Assembly (NCBI GenBank): GCA_022376515.1
Contig: WTXI01000170.1
Location: 1-64,000 of the forward strand
Length of the DNA stretch: 64,000 nucleotides
Reading direction: 5' to 3'
DNA from: Lactifluus volemus
Lineage: Eukaryota; Basidiomycota; Agaricomycetes; Russulales; Russulaceae
Shown here: in pieces, positions 20,461 to 31,065 of the stretch
How positions within the stretch are numbered: position 1 is the stretch's first letter
Layout of the letters: the number at the start of each line of letters is the position of its first letter
The notes under the pieces: model-generated
What the model saw: only the letters and a program-made list of their open reading frames with translations
Databases searched by the model: none
Told to the model about the DNA's origin: nothing
Program-made: the position numbers and the translations under genes

Positions 20461-22990
20461 TAGCCAGAGTTGTACTTACAACATTGGCGGGACGCTTAAA
20501 GCACTGGGTCTTGTGCATCTACGCCATTCTTCGAATACTGATATGAAAGCGTGGTATCTTGCAGAAGCCATTCCTTGCCCCGAAATGTCTTCGCCTTGGT
20601 CATGCAGTGGGGATGCACTAGCACTTCCCTTTGGGTTGTTAGAGGAACCCTGCTCACTGGCACGTCTAACGATCGCTCAATGTGACTCGGACGCACATTT
20701 CATTTCTGACTTTTCCTCAACCTTGTTTTCTCTTGCAATGACCTTTCCGTTTGAGAAATACTCGGCCTTGGTCTATGCCGAGGCGATGGTCACAGCCCTG
20801 TTTTCCCTGCACAGGCTCACAAACCTTGGCGCCGAGTTCGACCAATCCCAGTCCGCATCAGGAAAATCCAGAAAAAACTTAGTCAGCTTAACCAGCTTAT
20901 TTCATTTTTAAGCCTGTCAAGTTGCTCAAGCTGCTTATTTTTTACTTAGAAAATGAGTATGTACAACAAGTAAGCAAATCAAGGCCAAAGATAAGCACAT
21001 TAAGTAATTAAGATGTGTAAGACACTTAAGACAAGCAAAACAGAAATAAAAAATTAATTTATGTAATTTAACTAAAGTCCGAAAAAAAATATGCTAAGTC
21101 GCGACTCGCGAAATTTTCGCTAAGTCGTTACAGTGGGTGTATTATTTACTACTGTTTGCACAATGTTGATTTTCGTGCCTCTCGAGTCTGCCGCCCCTTT
21201 CCGTCTCTCCCTCTATCCCCCGTCGTTGTCTGCCTCGCCCCAACACGTCCCACCGCTGCCTCCTCCGCGTCCCCTCCTTCTCTGCCCCTGCCTCTGCCTC
21301 CTTCTCTGCCTCCTTCTCTGCCTCCCTCTCTGCCTCCCTCTCTGGCTCTGGCTCTGGCTCTTGTTCTGGCTCTGCCTCTTCGCGTCGTCATGCGCCTCCT
21401 GTGCCCGCGCCTCCCCCACCGCTTTTGTTTCCTCTTGGATCCACTGCCTCTGTGAGGCAGTCTACGTTGTCGCGCTGCCTGCGCCGACGTCCTGGTACGT
21501 TATCACGCTGCCTGCCCCGCCTCAACGCGAACTGACTTTTTTTCTTTTTTTTCGTCGCCTCCTCCTCCTCCTTGACTACCTCCTCCCGCACTGCCGCCTC
21601 TGCTGCCTGGACCACCACCCCCTGCGCCTCCTCCTCCTACGTCTCGCACCTCCTCCCGTGCCTCCTCCCGCGCCTCCTCCCACGTCCCGCGCCTTCTCCT
21701 GCGCTTCCTCGCTCCCTCGTGCCCCGCGCCTCCTGTGCGTCCCGTGCGTTCTCTCGCGCCTCCCGCGCGCCTCGCCTCCTCCCGCGCATTCTCTCTCGCC
21801 TCCCATGCGCCTCGCCTCCGCCCGCGCGTTCTCTCGTGCCTTCCACGCCCCTCGCCTCCTCCCGCGTGTTCTCTCGCGCCTCCCACGCCCCACGCCCCCT
21901 CCCGTGCCTCCTCCCGCGCCTCCCGCGCCTCCTCACACGCCTCCCGCGGCCTCATCCCACGCCTCCACCACCACCACCACCATCACCACCACCTCCCTGT
22001 GGCCCTGCAGCCCCCACCCCTGCCAGGGCTGTTCCACCAAGGCTGGTGGAACCATTGTCTCCTGTACATAGTCATGTTGTAGTTTAGCTCAATATATGAT
22101 TTTTATTGCCCTAAATCTGTGTGCTTGAAAACTTTTGGTAAGCACAGATCTAAGCTGCCATTTAAGTGAACTAAGCCCAAAATAAGCATCAATAAGCCCT
22201 GGCTAAGTCAAATTAAGGAGAAGACCTAGCTTAGCCTAAGCATGGCCAGCTTAGAGACATTTTGCTTAAAAGTGCTTAGAAGTGTTGTTAAGTCATATTA
22301 AGCATGCTCAAGCGCTGTTAAGAAAAACTCGGATTTTCCTGATGCGAGGTTACTCCCAACCCCCGCTCGCACGCACCGGCTCCCGAAGAGCTCGAGTTTG
22401 GTCATGTCAACGAGTGCTCGGAGGATCTGGTTCGAATCGATGCTCCTCAACTCGAAACTCTCACGAACACATTCAACCAGCACGTCTTTGACATCTGACA
22501 AGTCATCACTCACAAAGGCTCACGCTCGGGTCATTCATGGCTTTATGGCATCGACATCCAACTTTATCAGTAAGGATACAGATCCTCCCAAAATGCTCTA
22601 GCTGGGAATTAAGGAGGCTAACTTCTATGGCACAAATATGCGCAGTATTTCCCACTACTTTCCAATTTTACAGAGCTTGCCGTCATGAGCGACAGGTCCT
22701 GTTCGGAGTTGGAAAACTCACATTTGGAGGCTGCTCGTTTTCCGTCCATTCCCTGTTGCCCTGCATTTTTCTGGAAGGATAGAGCCCTTCATCACATCTT
22801 TGCTGCCAGTGCACGCCAGCGAAAGTGTTACCGAGGTTTCGCCTAACTTAAAACTCTCTACCCTCACCTCAGGCATTGGCAAGAAGACTGTCGAAGAACA
22901 AGTCATAGAGCTATTCATTTCTGCACGTCAAGACACCCCACAGTCCATTGGCATACTGTGACCATATCTGAGTCGATAGCTATTATCACA
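20461..22990 (+). pseudogene. F-box/LRR pseudogene B, split by an inverted-repeat element
   Basis: Plainly related at DNA level to F-box A, C and D. Before the insertion, CTTGCAATGACCTTTCCG, GATGGTCACAG and ACAGGCTCACAAACCTT align with the LSELRL...MVTGLSALTRLT region. After it, GATGCTCCTCAACTCGAAA, CATCGACATCCAACTTTATC and TCTGCACGTCAAGAC align with the DAPQLK and IAARQ regions. There are many stops and shifts (for example a TGA directly after CACGTCTTTGACATC), and the F-box itself is not recognisable. The 1,489-bp element at 20856-22344 interrupts it; removing the element and one CG restores alignment with copy D (AATCC..TCCGAGGT). Confidence 0.82.
20856..22344 (+). mobile_element. CATCAGG inverted-repeat DNA element, copy 1
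   Basis: 1,489 bp with perfect 14-bp terminal inverted repeats (CATCAGGAAAATCC at 20856-20869; GGATTTTCCTGATG at 22331-22344) and a 2-bp CG target duplication (20854-20855, 22345-22346). The outer ~250 bases on each side are AT-rich and packed with TTAAG/CTTAA-type motifs in both orientations. The core (about 21150-22080) is strongly pyrimidine-rich on this strand and made of imperfect CTC/GCC-type repeats. Landmarks TTGATTTTCGTGC and CATGTTGTAGTTT flank the core and recur in copy 2 on the other strand. No transposase is recognisable; open frames in the core are composition artefacts (proline/leucine-rich or arginine/glycine-rich). It is a non-autonomous cut-and-paste element of unknown superfamily. 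Confidence 0.85.
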
Positions 22991-23129
22991 AGCCAATCTG
23001 TGTTTTTCTGACTTTACTGACTCCGCGTCAGGTGTCGTCTACAATATATCCCATCTTTGCTTTACACCAGCTATTTCGACCCTTGATTTCCGGCTATTGA
23101 GCACTTGCCAGTGACCTGACGAGAGAGTC

Positions 23130-23509
23130 CCGGTGAGAGAGGGAATTTACTTAGTACTTACAAGGTGCAGCACGTATCTTGGAATATACAAATAATCCGA
23201 TCACTTGACGGATAATAGCAGTACGTTAGAAACTGTTGAACGGACGGGGAGTGCTTGCTCTAGGGGCTAGCTGGTAGAATGAGGACAGACACAGTTTTGT
23301 TATTACGCTTCTGCTGACAAAACACTACATCAAACGTCATAATCAGCTTCTGTACGGCTGTACTTGAATTTCATAAGGGAAGAATTGGAGTGGCGCCTCA
23401 TATACAAGTGTGGGAATCATTCGTCTGCTTGTTTCGTTGCACTGGCCAGTGGCACGCCAAAACGATGTCGGATAATCTCGTGGCGTTGGTGACAGGAGTG
23501 TGACAGCCA
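23130..23509 (+). repeat. Left part of F-box C promoter, detached by copia insertion
   Basis: Similar to 9191-9620 upstream of F-box A (shared GTGTGGGAATCATT, GCTTCTGCTGACAAA, GTCGGATAATCT). It originally continued at 31749 (AATACGTGTCAAC...) into the leader of F-box C. The copia element now separates the two halves by more than 8 kb. Confidence 0.75.
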
Positions 23510-23514
23510 AATAC

Positions 23515-23655
23515 TATAAGGCTATGGACGTGACCCAAGATTGTAACGGTGTGATATTAAGGGGGAAAAAGATTAGATTTCGTTTGTGATCATGACCCCG
23601 ACTACTTATACTAAACTAGTGCCTAAGTGACGTAATCTCGGAAGCATCCGCAATA
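23515..23655 (-). repeat. 3' LTR of copia element
   Basis: 141 bp, TATAAGG...CCGCAATA as read on the plus strand. Compared with the other LTR there are two transitions (A/G and C/T within the first 40 bases). Adjacent to it is GTGGCGAGGAGGAG on the minus strand, a plausible polypurine tract. Confidence 0.9.
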
Positions 23656-23779
23656 CTCCTCCTCGCCACACATGGCCTACTCTAAGTATAATGTGGACCC
23701 ATAGTGAGGGTAAGTCAATGGCACAAAGAAATAAGGAAAGAAAAAAGGAGAAATAGAAAGTGAAGAAAAAGAAATGTCC

Positions 23780-26700
23780 CTAGGTAGGGTGCTCCTCCTC
23801 ACTGCCAGCGCCAACAACGCGTAATCCCAACGATCCTCTAAGGCGATAGAAATCAGTCTTGGTCAATGGTTTCGTCATGATGTCGGCTGTGTTTTCACTG
23901 GAGCGGACACGAATGACAGTGATATCCTTGCTGGCAACCAAATCGCGCACGTGGTGGTACTTGATGCAAATATGTTTAATGTGCGAGTGCCAGACATGGT
24001 CCTCAGCAATGATGGACGCGGCATGGTTGTCGCAGTGGATAGGGGTAGGGTTGGATGCTGCATGACCAAGACCTTGAAGTAGTTGCCTCAAAAAGATCGC
24101 TTCATGCGAAGCGTCATGGAGTGCGATGTATTCAGCGTAGCACGATGAATCGGCTACAGTACGTTGCTTGCGCGAGCTCCAGGACACAGCGCCGGTGCCA
24201 AGATTGTAGCAGTAACCGGAAATAGATCGACTGCTAGTAGTGCAACTGGCATAGTCGGAGTCCGAGAATCCAGAAAGGCGTAAGGGAGTGTTGCCGCCGA
24301 GTACTAGTGATAGAGAGCGAGTACCTTTCAGGTAGCGAAGCACTCTCACGGCTGCCCCCCAGTGCTCCGGACGGTAACAGTCCAGAAATGTGGATAAACG
24401 GCTGACTGCATAGGCGATATCGGGACGCGTTCCGATGGCGATGTACATAAGTGAACCGATAAGTTCTCGGTACGGGGTGCGGGACATCCAATCTGTGACT
24501 GAAGACGGAATGGGAATCGACGTGTCAGGCCGTTCCAAGACGACTCCAGCGGCCATTGGTGTGTCTGCGGGGTGAGCATCGCATTGTCCGAACTTCTCGA
24601 TGATGCGGTCGATCATGGAAGTTTGTGTTAGCGCTACGGTACGGCTGGGACGATGCCGTGTGATGGAGATGCCGAGGGCGAATTTCGCAGGCCCGAGGGC
24701 TGAAATTTCCCATTTGGTATGGAGGAGGGAGAGGAAACGGCTGTTTTCCTCGGGCGAGGACGCGATCGAAATAATGTCATCGACGTGCACCGCGAAGAGA
24801 ACCGTTCCGGAGGCAGAGGAACGCCTATAGACGCACCATTCACACGCGAGACGTGTGAAGCCCCATCCTTCGATGGCAGAGTTGAATGTGGCATTCCAAA
24901 CGCGACTGGCCTGCTTCATCCCATATATACTTTTCATAAGACGCATCACGAAGTCTTCTTTGCCTTCCACCTTGAAGCCGGGGGGCTGTTCGAGGTACAT
25001 GGTCTCCGAGTCAGGGAGGATGCCATGTAGGAATGCAGTCTTCACATCGAACTGCTGCACATCCCAGTCCGTGCTGTTGGGCATATCCTTTGGCCACATA
25101 GCGAACCTTGTAGCGGGTAATGTTTCCAGCGTCGTCGCGTTTACGTTTGCAGACGAGCTTCCCCTTCAGGACACGCTGGCCACGTGGGACAGCGGAACGG
25201 GGTACAAGGACGAAGACATTGAGGTCTTCCAGCGACTTGAGTTCTTCGCGCCCACCCGCGATCCAATACTCTCGTTCCGGTGAAGCAAGCACCTCAGCCC
25301 AGGAAGGATCGTCATTGTCGGAGAGGACGGGGGTGGCGGAACTGGAGGCAAGGGCAGCAAGTACAAGGTCGATGGAGGGAGACGTGGTTTCGGTGATCGT
25401 GACGACAGGGATGAGGACGTGGGAGTCTCGGAAAGGCGCGAACTCAGCAATTAGAGCAGGAGCATGCGAGCGCAAACGGGCGGCGATGCGGGAGGAGCGA
25501 CGAGGAGCAGTAAAAGTGGTAGGTAAATCAGTAGGTAAAGGATCATGCGAAGAAACAGAAGCAGTAGGTAACGAAAACGGTACAGTAACATTATCAGACA
25601 CAGTTTGAGGGGCCGAAGATGAACTTTGAGGGGGTGAAAACGTTTCTTGAATTTGAGGTGGTGAAAGTAGATCTTGCGCTTGAGGGGGTGAAAGTGAAGC
25701 TTGAGCTTGAGGGGGTGAAAATGAGGCTTGAGGTGGTGTGGACGGTGCTTGAGGAGGTGACGGTATTGTTTGAGGAGGTGACGGTATTGTTTGTGAGAAA
25801 GATGGTATGTTTTGATGTGTAGGAGAAAGTACAGTAGCAGGAGGATTAGAGGACGACGAGGCAGAACTACGAGTTATTGGAGGAGGCAAGATGTTCGACG
25901 GTAAGGTAGGATGGTTTGTCAGAGTGTTGGGAACAGGTACATTATTTACAGGCGGGACGGAAACGTTTGGTAGAGGAGGAACAGGGTATTGATTGTAAGT
26001 ATAAGTAGAGACAGGTGGTGGATGATATAGAGGGAAATTCTGGGGGTGAACTGGAAAAGTTGGTTGGACGGGAGGATACGGAGGTAAATGTGGACCCGCA
26101 GGGGCATATTGAGAAATGTCTGATAGAGGGGGGTATAACGGTGTTTGAGGGGAGGAGAATCGCGGGTCGTGTGGTAGAGCAGGGACGACTTCTCCGGGGC
26201 GAAAAACGCGTGGTTGGGAGTCAAGGTGCTCCACGAAGACAACGTGGAATGAATCGAAAACACGGTCACGCTCGCGATCCCAAAGGCGATAAGCACGGGA
26301 GTTGAGGGCGTAACCGATTAAAATTGTCGAGAATGAGCGAGCATAAACTTTGGGATGATTGTGGAGGAGAGAATAGGCTGAACAGCCGATCTCTCGAAGA
26401 TGTGCAAGGGAGGGTCGTTCTTTGAACCAAAGTTCATGGGGAGTACGTCCCCCAAGTGTCACCGACGCAGTGCGGTTCGTAAGGTAAGCGGCAGTGAGGC
26501 AGAATTCATTCCATAAGTCGAGCAGAGCATCACATGCGATTCGCATGGTGCGCGCTTTATGTAAGATAGTGCGGTGCATGCGTTCAACACGCCCATTTTG
26601 GATAGATGTGTACGGGCCGGTGCGTTGGTGAACAATGCCATGAGCATCGCACCAGGCACGGCATGCATTAGAAATGAGTTCCCCGTTGTCAGTCAGGAAG

Positions 26701-28139
26701 ACTTTCAAACGGGCGCCGGATTGTTTCTCGACGGAACGGTGCCAAATCTGAAGCGCGTTGATTGCATCGCCTTTGGCGGCAAGAGGAATACACCAGACAA
26801 AAGAAGAAAAATCATCAACAATGTTCATGCAATATTTATGACCAGAATGAGAAGGAACAGAGTATGGACCGCTGAGGTCAACGTAAACTTTTTCTAGACG
26901 TGTCGTAGACCGACTGCCTTCCCGAAGTTTGGGAACAGGCGTCTTTGTTTGTTTGCCGAGAATGCATGCATTGCACCTGGGGGGCAAGGTCGAGAGGTCG
27001 ATGCGCATCCCGCTCACCACCCCAGCGCGCGCCATATCAATGAGGGTTCGAAGGTTACAGTGACCAAGGCGACGGTGCCAGGTCTCAATATCAGGAACAG
27101 CTGCAGTAACAGAAGCAAAGGCGGATGGTTCTGAAGAAGAAAAGTCGGGTTGTAACATAACAGAAAGTGAATAAAGAAGATGGGGGGCAATGACTGATCC
27201 ACGTGCAACGGTGGAACCCCACGCGTCTGTGAGCCAGCACGAATCGGAATTAAAATGGCATGTGAGGCTGTGATGACGACAGAGCGTCAGTACAGAGATA
27301 AGACGAACACGACTGGAGGGGATGAATAAGGCATCCCGGAGGACAAGGAAACGTCCAGGCATAATTGGAATACGAATGGTACCCATGCCAACAGCATAAA
27401 CTGAGGCGCCGCCAAGCCCTTTGATGGGACGAGGAGGAATGTGGGTGAAGGAAGAAAAATCAGCCCGTACCGGAGAAATGTGGCATGTGGCACCAGTGTC
27501 AAGAAGGAAGGGGTGCGTAACGCCGGTAGCGTCAGAGGCAGTGAAAGCAGAGCTCGCGGAAGGCCCATCAGGCCGAACAAAGAGAGCATCATCATCATCA
27601 TCGTCAGCCAGTGCGGCAAGTGCTTCCCAATTGTCGCTGGAATCGATAGGAACTTCCTCGATCCGAGCGGACATGGTTGAGGGAGTCGCGGTCGAAGCCG
27701 CGGCCGCAGAAGTAACAGGTGCAATCGAATAAGTGACACCATTTACGGTGACTGTAGAAGGCGTGGAAGACGTAGGAGCGGTTGCGACGGAAGTGGCGAT
27801 ATTGGCAGATTGCGTTTGAGTCGTACGTTGTGTGCGAGGTCGTGCGGCCGTTTGAGCAGCCCGAGCTTCTTCGATAGTACGGCCCGCCATTTTGCCTCCA
27901 GGTTGGATGCAGAAGTCGATCGTATGGCCGACATGCCTGCAGTTGGCACAGGTGGGTCTCAGTGGACGGTCGCGCGCATTTTGTGGTTGGGAGCTGGAAC
28001 CAGAGTGGGCGACGAGGGCGTTGGACAAGGCGTCGGGATACACCTCCAGTCCCTGGTCACCACGGCGTTGGTTGAGTTCTTCTTCGGACTCGAGTCGTTG
28101 TATGATCGTGGCGGAAGTGCAGTTGGGATCGAGTGTCAT
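23780..28139 (-). pseudogene. Pol of copia element (zinc knuckle, protease, integrase, RT, RNase H), frame-broken
   Basis: From the upstream end: CCHC knuckle CANCRHVGHTIDFC; protease FLLDTGATCHIS; integrase finger WHRRLGHCN...CNACILGKQTK; integrase core with VDLSGPYS, FLTDNGE and NGRVERMHR; a long proline-rich linker containing about nine SPPQ-like repeats; then the RT start YKVRYVAKGYAQ. The frame is lost near 25065-25099, where VAKGYAQ runs straight into DWDVQQFDVKTAFLHG: about 35-40 residues found in other copia RTs are missing and the downstream part is in another frame (23780-25099). That part keeps YGMKQASRVWNA, the active site AVHVDDI, RPDIAYAVSRL and RNase H motifs (SDSDYASC, SSCYAEYIAL, IKYHHVRD). 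Not functional. Confidence 0.93.
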
Positions 28140-28196
28140 TGCTCGTATCGTAGATTAGAGTTCACGGAACTCTAGGCCTAAAGAGTAAAGAATATA

Positions 28197-29755
28197 CATC
28201 AGGAAAACGTTGTTTTTGCTTAATGTGCTTAAAGTGTGATTAGTGTGCTTAAAGTCGTCATTAAGCAGGTTAAGCAAGCATTAAGAAGAACTAAGCACAA
28301 GTTAAGCAACCCTTGATTAAGCCCAGTAAGCGCACCCCGTTGCTGAATTAAGCACATTTGCTGAATTAAGCGCATTCTGCTTAATCAAGCTAATTAAGCA
28401 AGGTCTAAGTAACACTAAGCATCTTTCACATTTTTAACTAATTTGAAATTTTCATCACAATTTGAAATTTTCAATCCATTTGAAATTTTTAATCACACAA
28501 TTTTATAGGCATCAAAATTATATATTGGAGTAAAACTACAACATGAATATCTAAGACTAGTAATCTACAGGCCTTGATGCAACAGCCCTGGGGGGGTGGG
28601 ACTGCAGGGCCACGAGGAGGCGGTGGCGGAGGCGGAGGCGCGGGAGGCGCGGGAGGAGGCGAGGGCCAAGGGAGGAGGCACGGGGCGTGGGAAGCCCAGG
28701 AAATGCCGCGGGAGGGGCAAGAGGAGGCGCGGGAGGCGCGGGAAGCGGAGGAGGCGCGGGGACGGCGGAGGGGACAGAAGTGCGCAGAAGGCGCAGGAGG
28801 GGTGGTGCAGGCAGGGGAGGCGGCGCCACAGGAGGAGGCGGAGGCAGAGGTGAAAGCGAACAAAAAAAAAGGGTCAGGAAGCGTTGGGGCGAGGTAGCGT
28901 ACAACATACCGGAGAGGTGGCGCAGAAGGCGCGGCGCAGGCAGCGTACGACGTGGACCCCTCGCAGCCCAGCCCAGTGGTTCCAGGAGGAAGCGATGCGG
29001 AGGCGAGGGCGTGGACACGGCGCAGGCACAGGAGGCAGAGGATGATGCGGTGGAGGCAGAGGCAGAGGCAGAGGCAGAGGCAGAGGCAGAGGAAGCAGCA
29101 TTGAGACGCGTTTGCGCGGGGGGAAAAAAGGGGGGGGGAAATGCGGTGGCAAAGAGAACGCGGGGACGCTGAGGCTTGTGGCAGCGCAAGGCGGCGAGCG
29201 GTGGTGACAGAGACCACGGAGACGGCAAGGAGAGAGGGCAAGACGTGTGGCAGTGCCAGACGGTGAGCCAGCTGTGGTGACAACAGCGGAGTCCTCAACA
29301 CGGGGGCGACGACGACAGAGGGGAGGGAGGGACAGAAGACTTGGCACGAAAACGCACGAAAATCAACATCGTGCAAATAAGAACAAACAAAGATGCACGT
29401 GGTTGGTGCACGGGAACGACTTAGTGAAAATTTCATGACTTTGCATATTTTTCGGACTTTAATTAAATTACATAAAATACTTCAATTTGCTTAGCATGAT
29501 TAAAAGCCTCTTAAAATTCTCTTAGTTTGCTTAAACTACTGGTTTACTTAGTGTGATTAAAGTTTGCTTAACTTTCATTATTGGTCATAATAAAATTTGC
29601 TTAGTTGTGCTGAGTGTGGATTAATGTGATTAATGTGCTTAACGTGCTTAAACCAAAAAACAGAAATTTTTTATTAAGCAGAAGACCGTAATTAAGACCA
29701 TTAAGCAAAGTAAGCACCAGTAATTAGCGTAAGCAAATATGACGTTTTCCTGATG
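28197..29755 (-). mobile_element. CATCAGG inverted-repeat DNA element, copy 2
   Basis: 1,559 bp, opposite in orientation to copy 1. Perfect 14-bp inverted repeats (CATCAGGAAAACGT and its complement) and a TA target duplication (28195-28196, 29756-29757). The subterminal 250-300 bases contain many TTAAGCA/TGCTTAA motifs. The core (about 28560-29370) is purine-rich on the plus strand, including a GGCAGA hexamer run near 29055-29092. Landmarks CATGTTGTAGTTTTA (minus strand, about 28530-28545) and TTGATTTTCGTGC (about 29355-29367) match copy 1. Inserted in copia gag. Confidence 0.88.
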
Positions 29756-30128
29756 TAAGTACATAACATACGGTCAGCGTCGTAGGGTCCGAGATTGACG
29801 ATGGACTGGTGCAGGGCTTTGATGACTGTAAGTGTTTGAGTGAGCAGGACGTTTCTTCGGAAGTGAGTTTCGGAGAGTTTCTTGTTGAAGATGACGTGGG
29901 CATGCAAGCCGAGTTTTTCATGGCGGGTACGGAGGACGTTGTAAATCTCACTGGCAAGCGCAAGGGGTGAAATAATGTCAAAGTCATAGGTGGAAATGTG
30001 TTGGATGATGAACCTGTGAAGCGAGTTGTTGTTGGTCCACCAGACCCAACTGTTCGCCGTCTTCAAATTGGGGTCAGGTGGTGAGAGCGTTCCCTTCAGC
30101 CAGGGGTCGAGACCTGTCCGACTGGCAA

Positions 30129-31065
30129 TGTTACGGTTATGCGGGCCGCCCGGCCCATTTCTTACTGTTTTCCGTCTGATTTTCGACTTGTGTTGTGACC
30201 TAGGATCACTTTCCTTGGCCAGCCCCTTCTGTTCTGCTTCTAGGGGCTGTGCGTCGCCGTTTTGGACATGTATTTGACTCAGGGATCATGACTCAAATCT
30301 TGAGTCAGCGTTCTTGACTCAGATCTTGAGTCAGACGCACTGAGTCAGTTCTTGAGTCATCAGAACTGACTCAGGTCCTTAGTCAATAGTCTTGACTTCG
30401 CTACTGTACTGTGACCTTTGTAGGATAGTTGGCTGGCCCTCTGTACGCATAAATAGGGCCCTGTAGACAAGCTAAAGCCCCAGCTTCAGCTTCGTCTAGA
30501 ATCGCAGTTCATTGTTCCCTGCTCACACTCGCATCGCATCTTCTCCTCTCTTCTTGTGAATCCCCTCTCCGTACCTTGATCTAGGTACTTCGCGCCACTA
30601 TCAGACATCTGTAAATTTGTTCCATTTCCGTGTAACAAGTTTCCAGACGCCTGAACCCTAATACGAACGCGCTGTGAGAAGTAGTCCCCACGTCTCACCC
30701 CGCGTCCGCACTCGAACCTTAGTTCAACCTCTCACGAGTGTCCTTGGAAGGCGAGCATCTCTTGCATTCCAATTACACTCGCGCCCGTGTTGCGGTTGAA
30801 CCTACACATCGTCATTCATCCATCTGCCACCGTCTATCCTCTTTAGGAACGGTAACTCCGACCATCGCGTGCGCCGGCCCGTATTAACCGTCTCACGCGA
30901 TACGAACCCCCGAGAGTTCGCACAGTCAAGTCTACTCCTTGTTGGACCTTGCCTGCGCGTTCTAGAATCGACTATTTGGTGTTGCTAGTCTTGTGCGACT
31001 CGCCACAGCAAATAGCCAACCCGAACGAAGCTCACTTCGAGCCACGGTCCCTGCGAACCGTGACA
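30129..31065 (+). repeat. Solo LTR of a gypsy-like retrotransposon
   Basis: 937 bp, TGTTACGG...CCGTGACA, flanked by the 5-bp target duplication GGCAA (30124-30128 and 31066-31070). Removing it and one GGCAA rejoins the copia gag frame (EVLA to SRTGLDPWL). It contains eight TGASTCA sites at 30275-30373 and a TATA-like CATAAATAG near 30449, so the plus strand is the transcribed strand. No internal retrotransposon sequence remains; LTR-LTR recombination is the usual cause. It is not the same LTR as that of the gypsy element at 12349. Confidence 0.92.
30275..30373 (+). promoter_or_regulatory. Cluster of eight TGASTCA (AP-1/Gcn4-type) sites
   Basis: Within 99 bp the heptamer TGACTCA or TGAGTCA occurs eight times, in the U3 part of the solo LTR and about 75-175 bp upstream of the TATA-like box. 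This is the classical binding site of bZIP activators (Gcn4 or CpcA, AP-1). The inferred role is strong stress- or starvation-responsive transcription. Confidence 0.75.

Noticed and set aside
21133..22071. Long open frames in the pyrimidine-rich core of the first CATCAGG element (and 28489-29436 in the second)
   Set aside because: Open in several frames on both strands at once, with text made almost only of proline/leucine/cysteine or arginine/glycine; this is what base composition alone produces. No domain, and the two copies do not share a protein alignment.
22420..22450. tRNA B-box-like GGTTCGAATC
   Set aside because: No A box or cloverleaf around it; it is part of the F-box pseudogene (the region aligned to LLARIDAPQL).
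30129..31065. Possible large intron or host gene inside copia gag
   Set aside because: TGTTA...TGACA ends, a 5-bp GGCAA duplication, a TATA-like box and no coding content identify it as a solo LTR.
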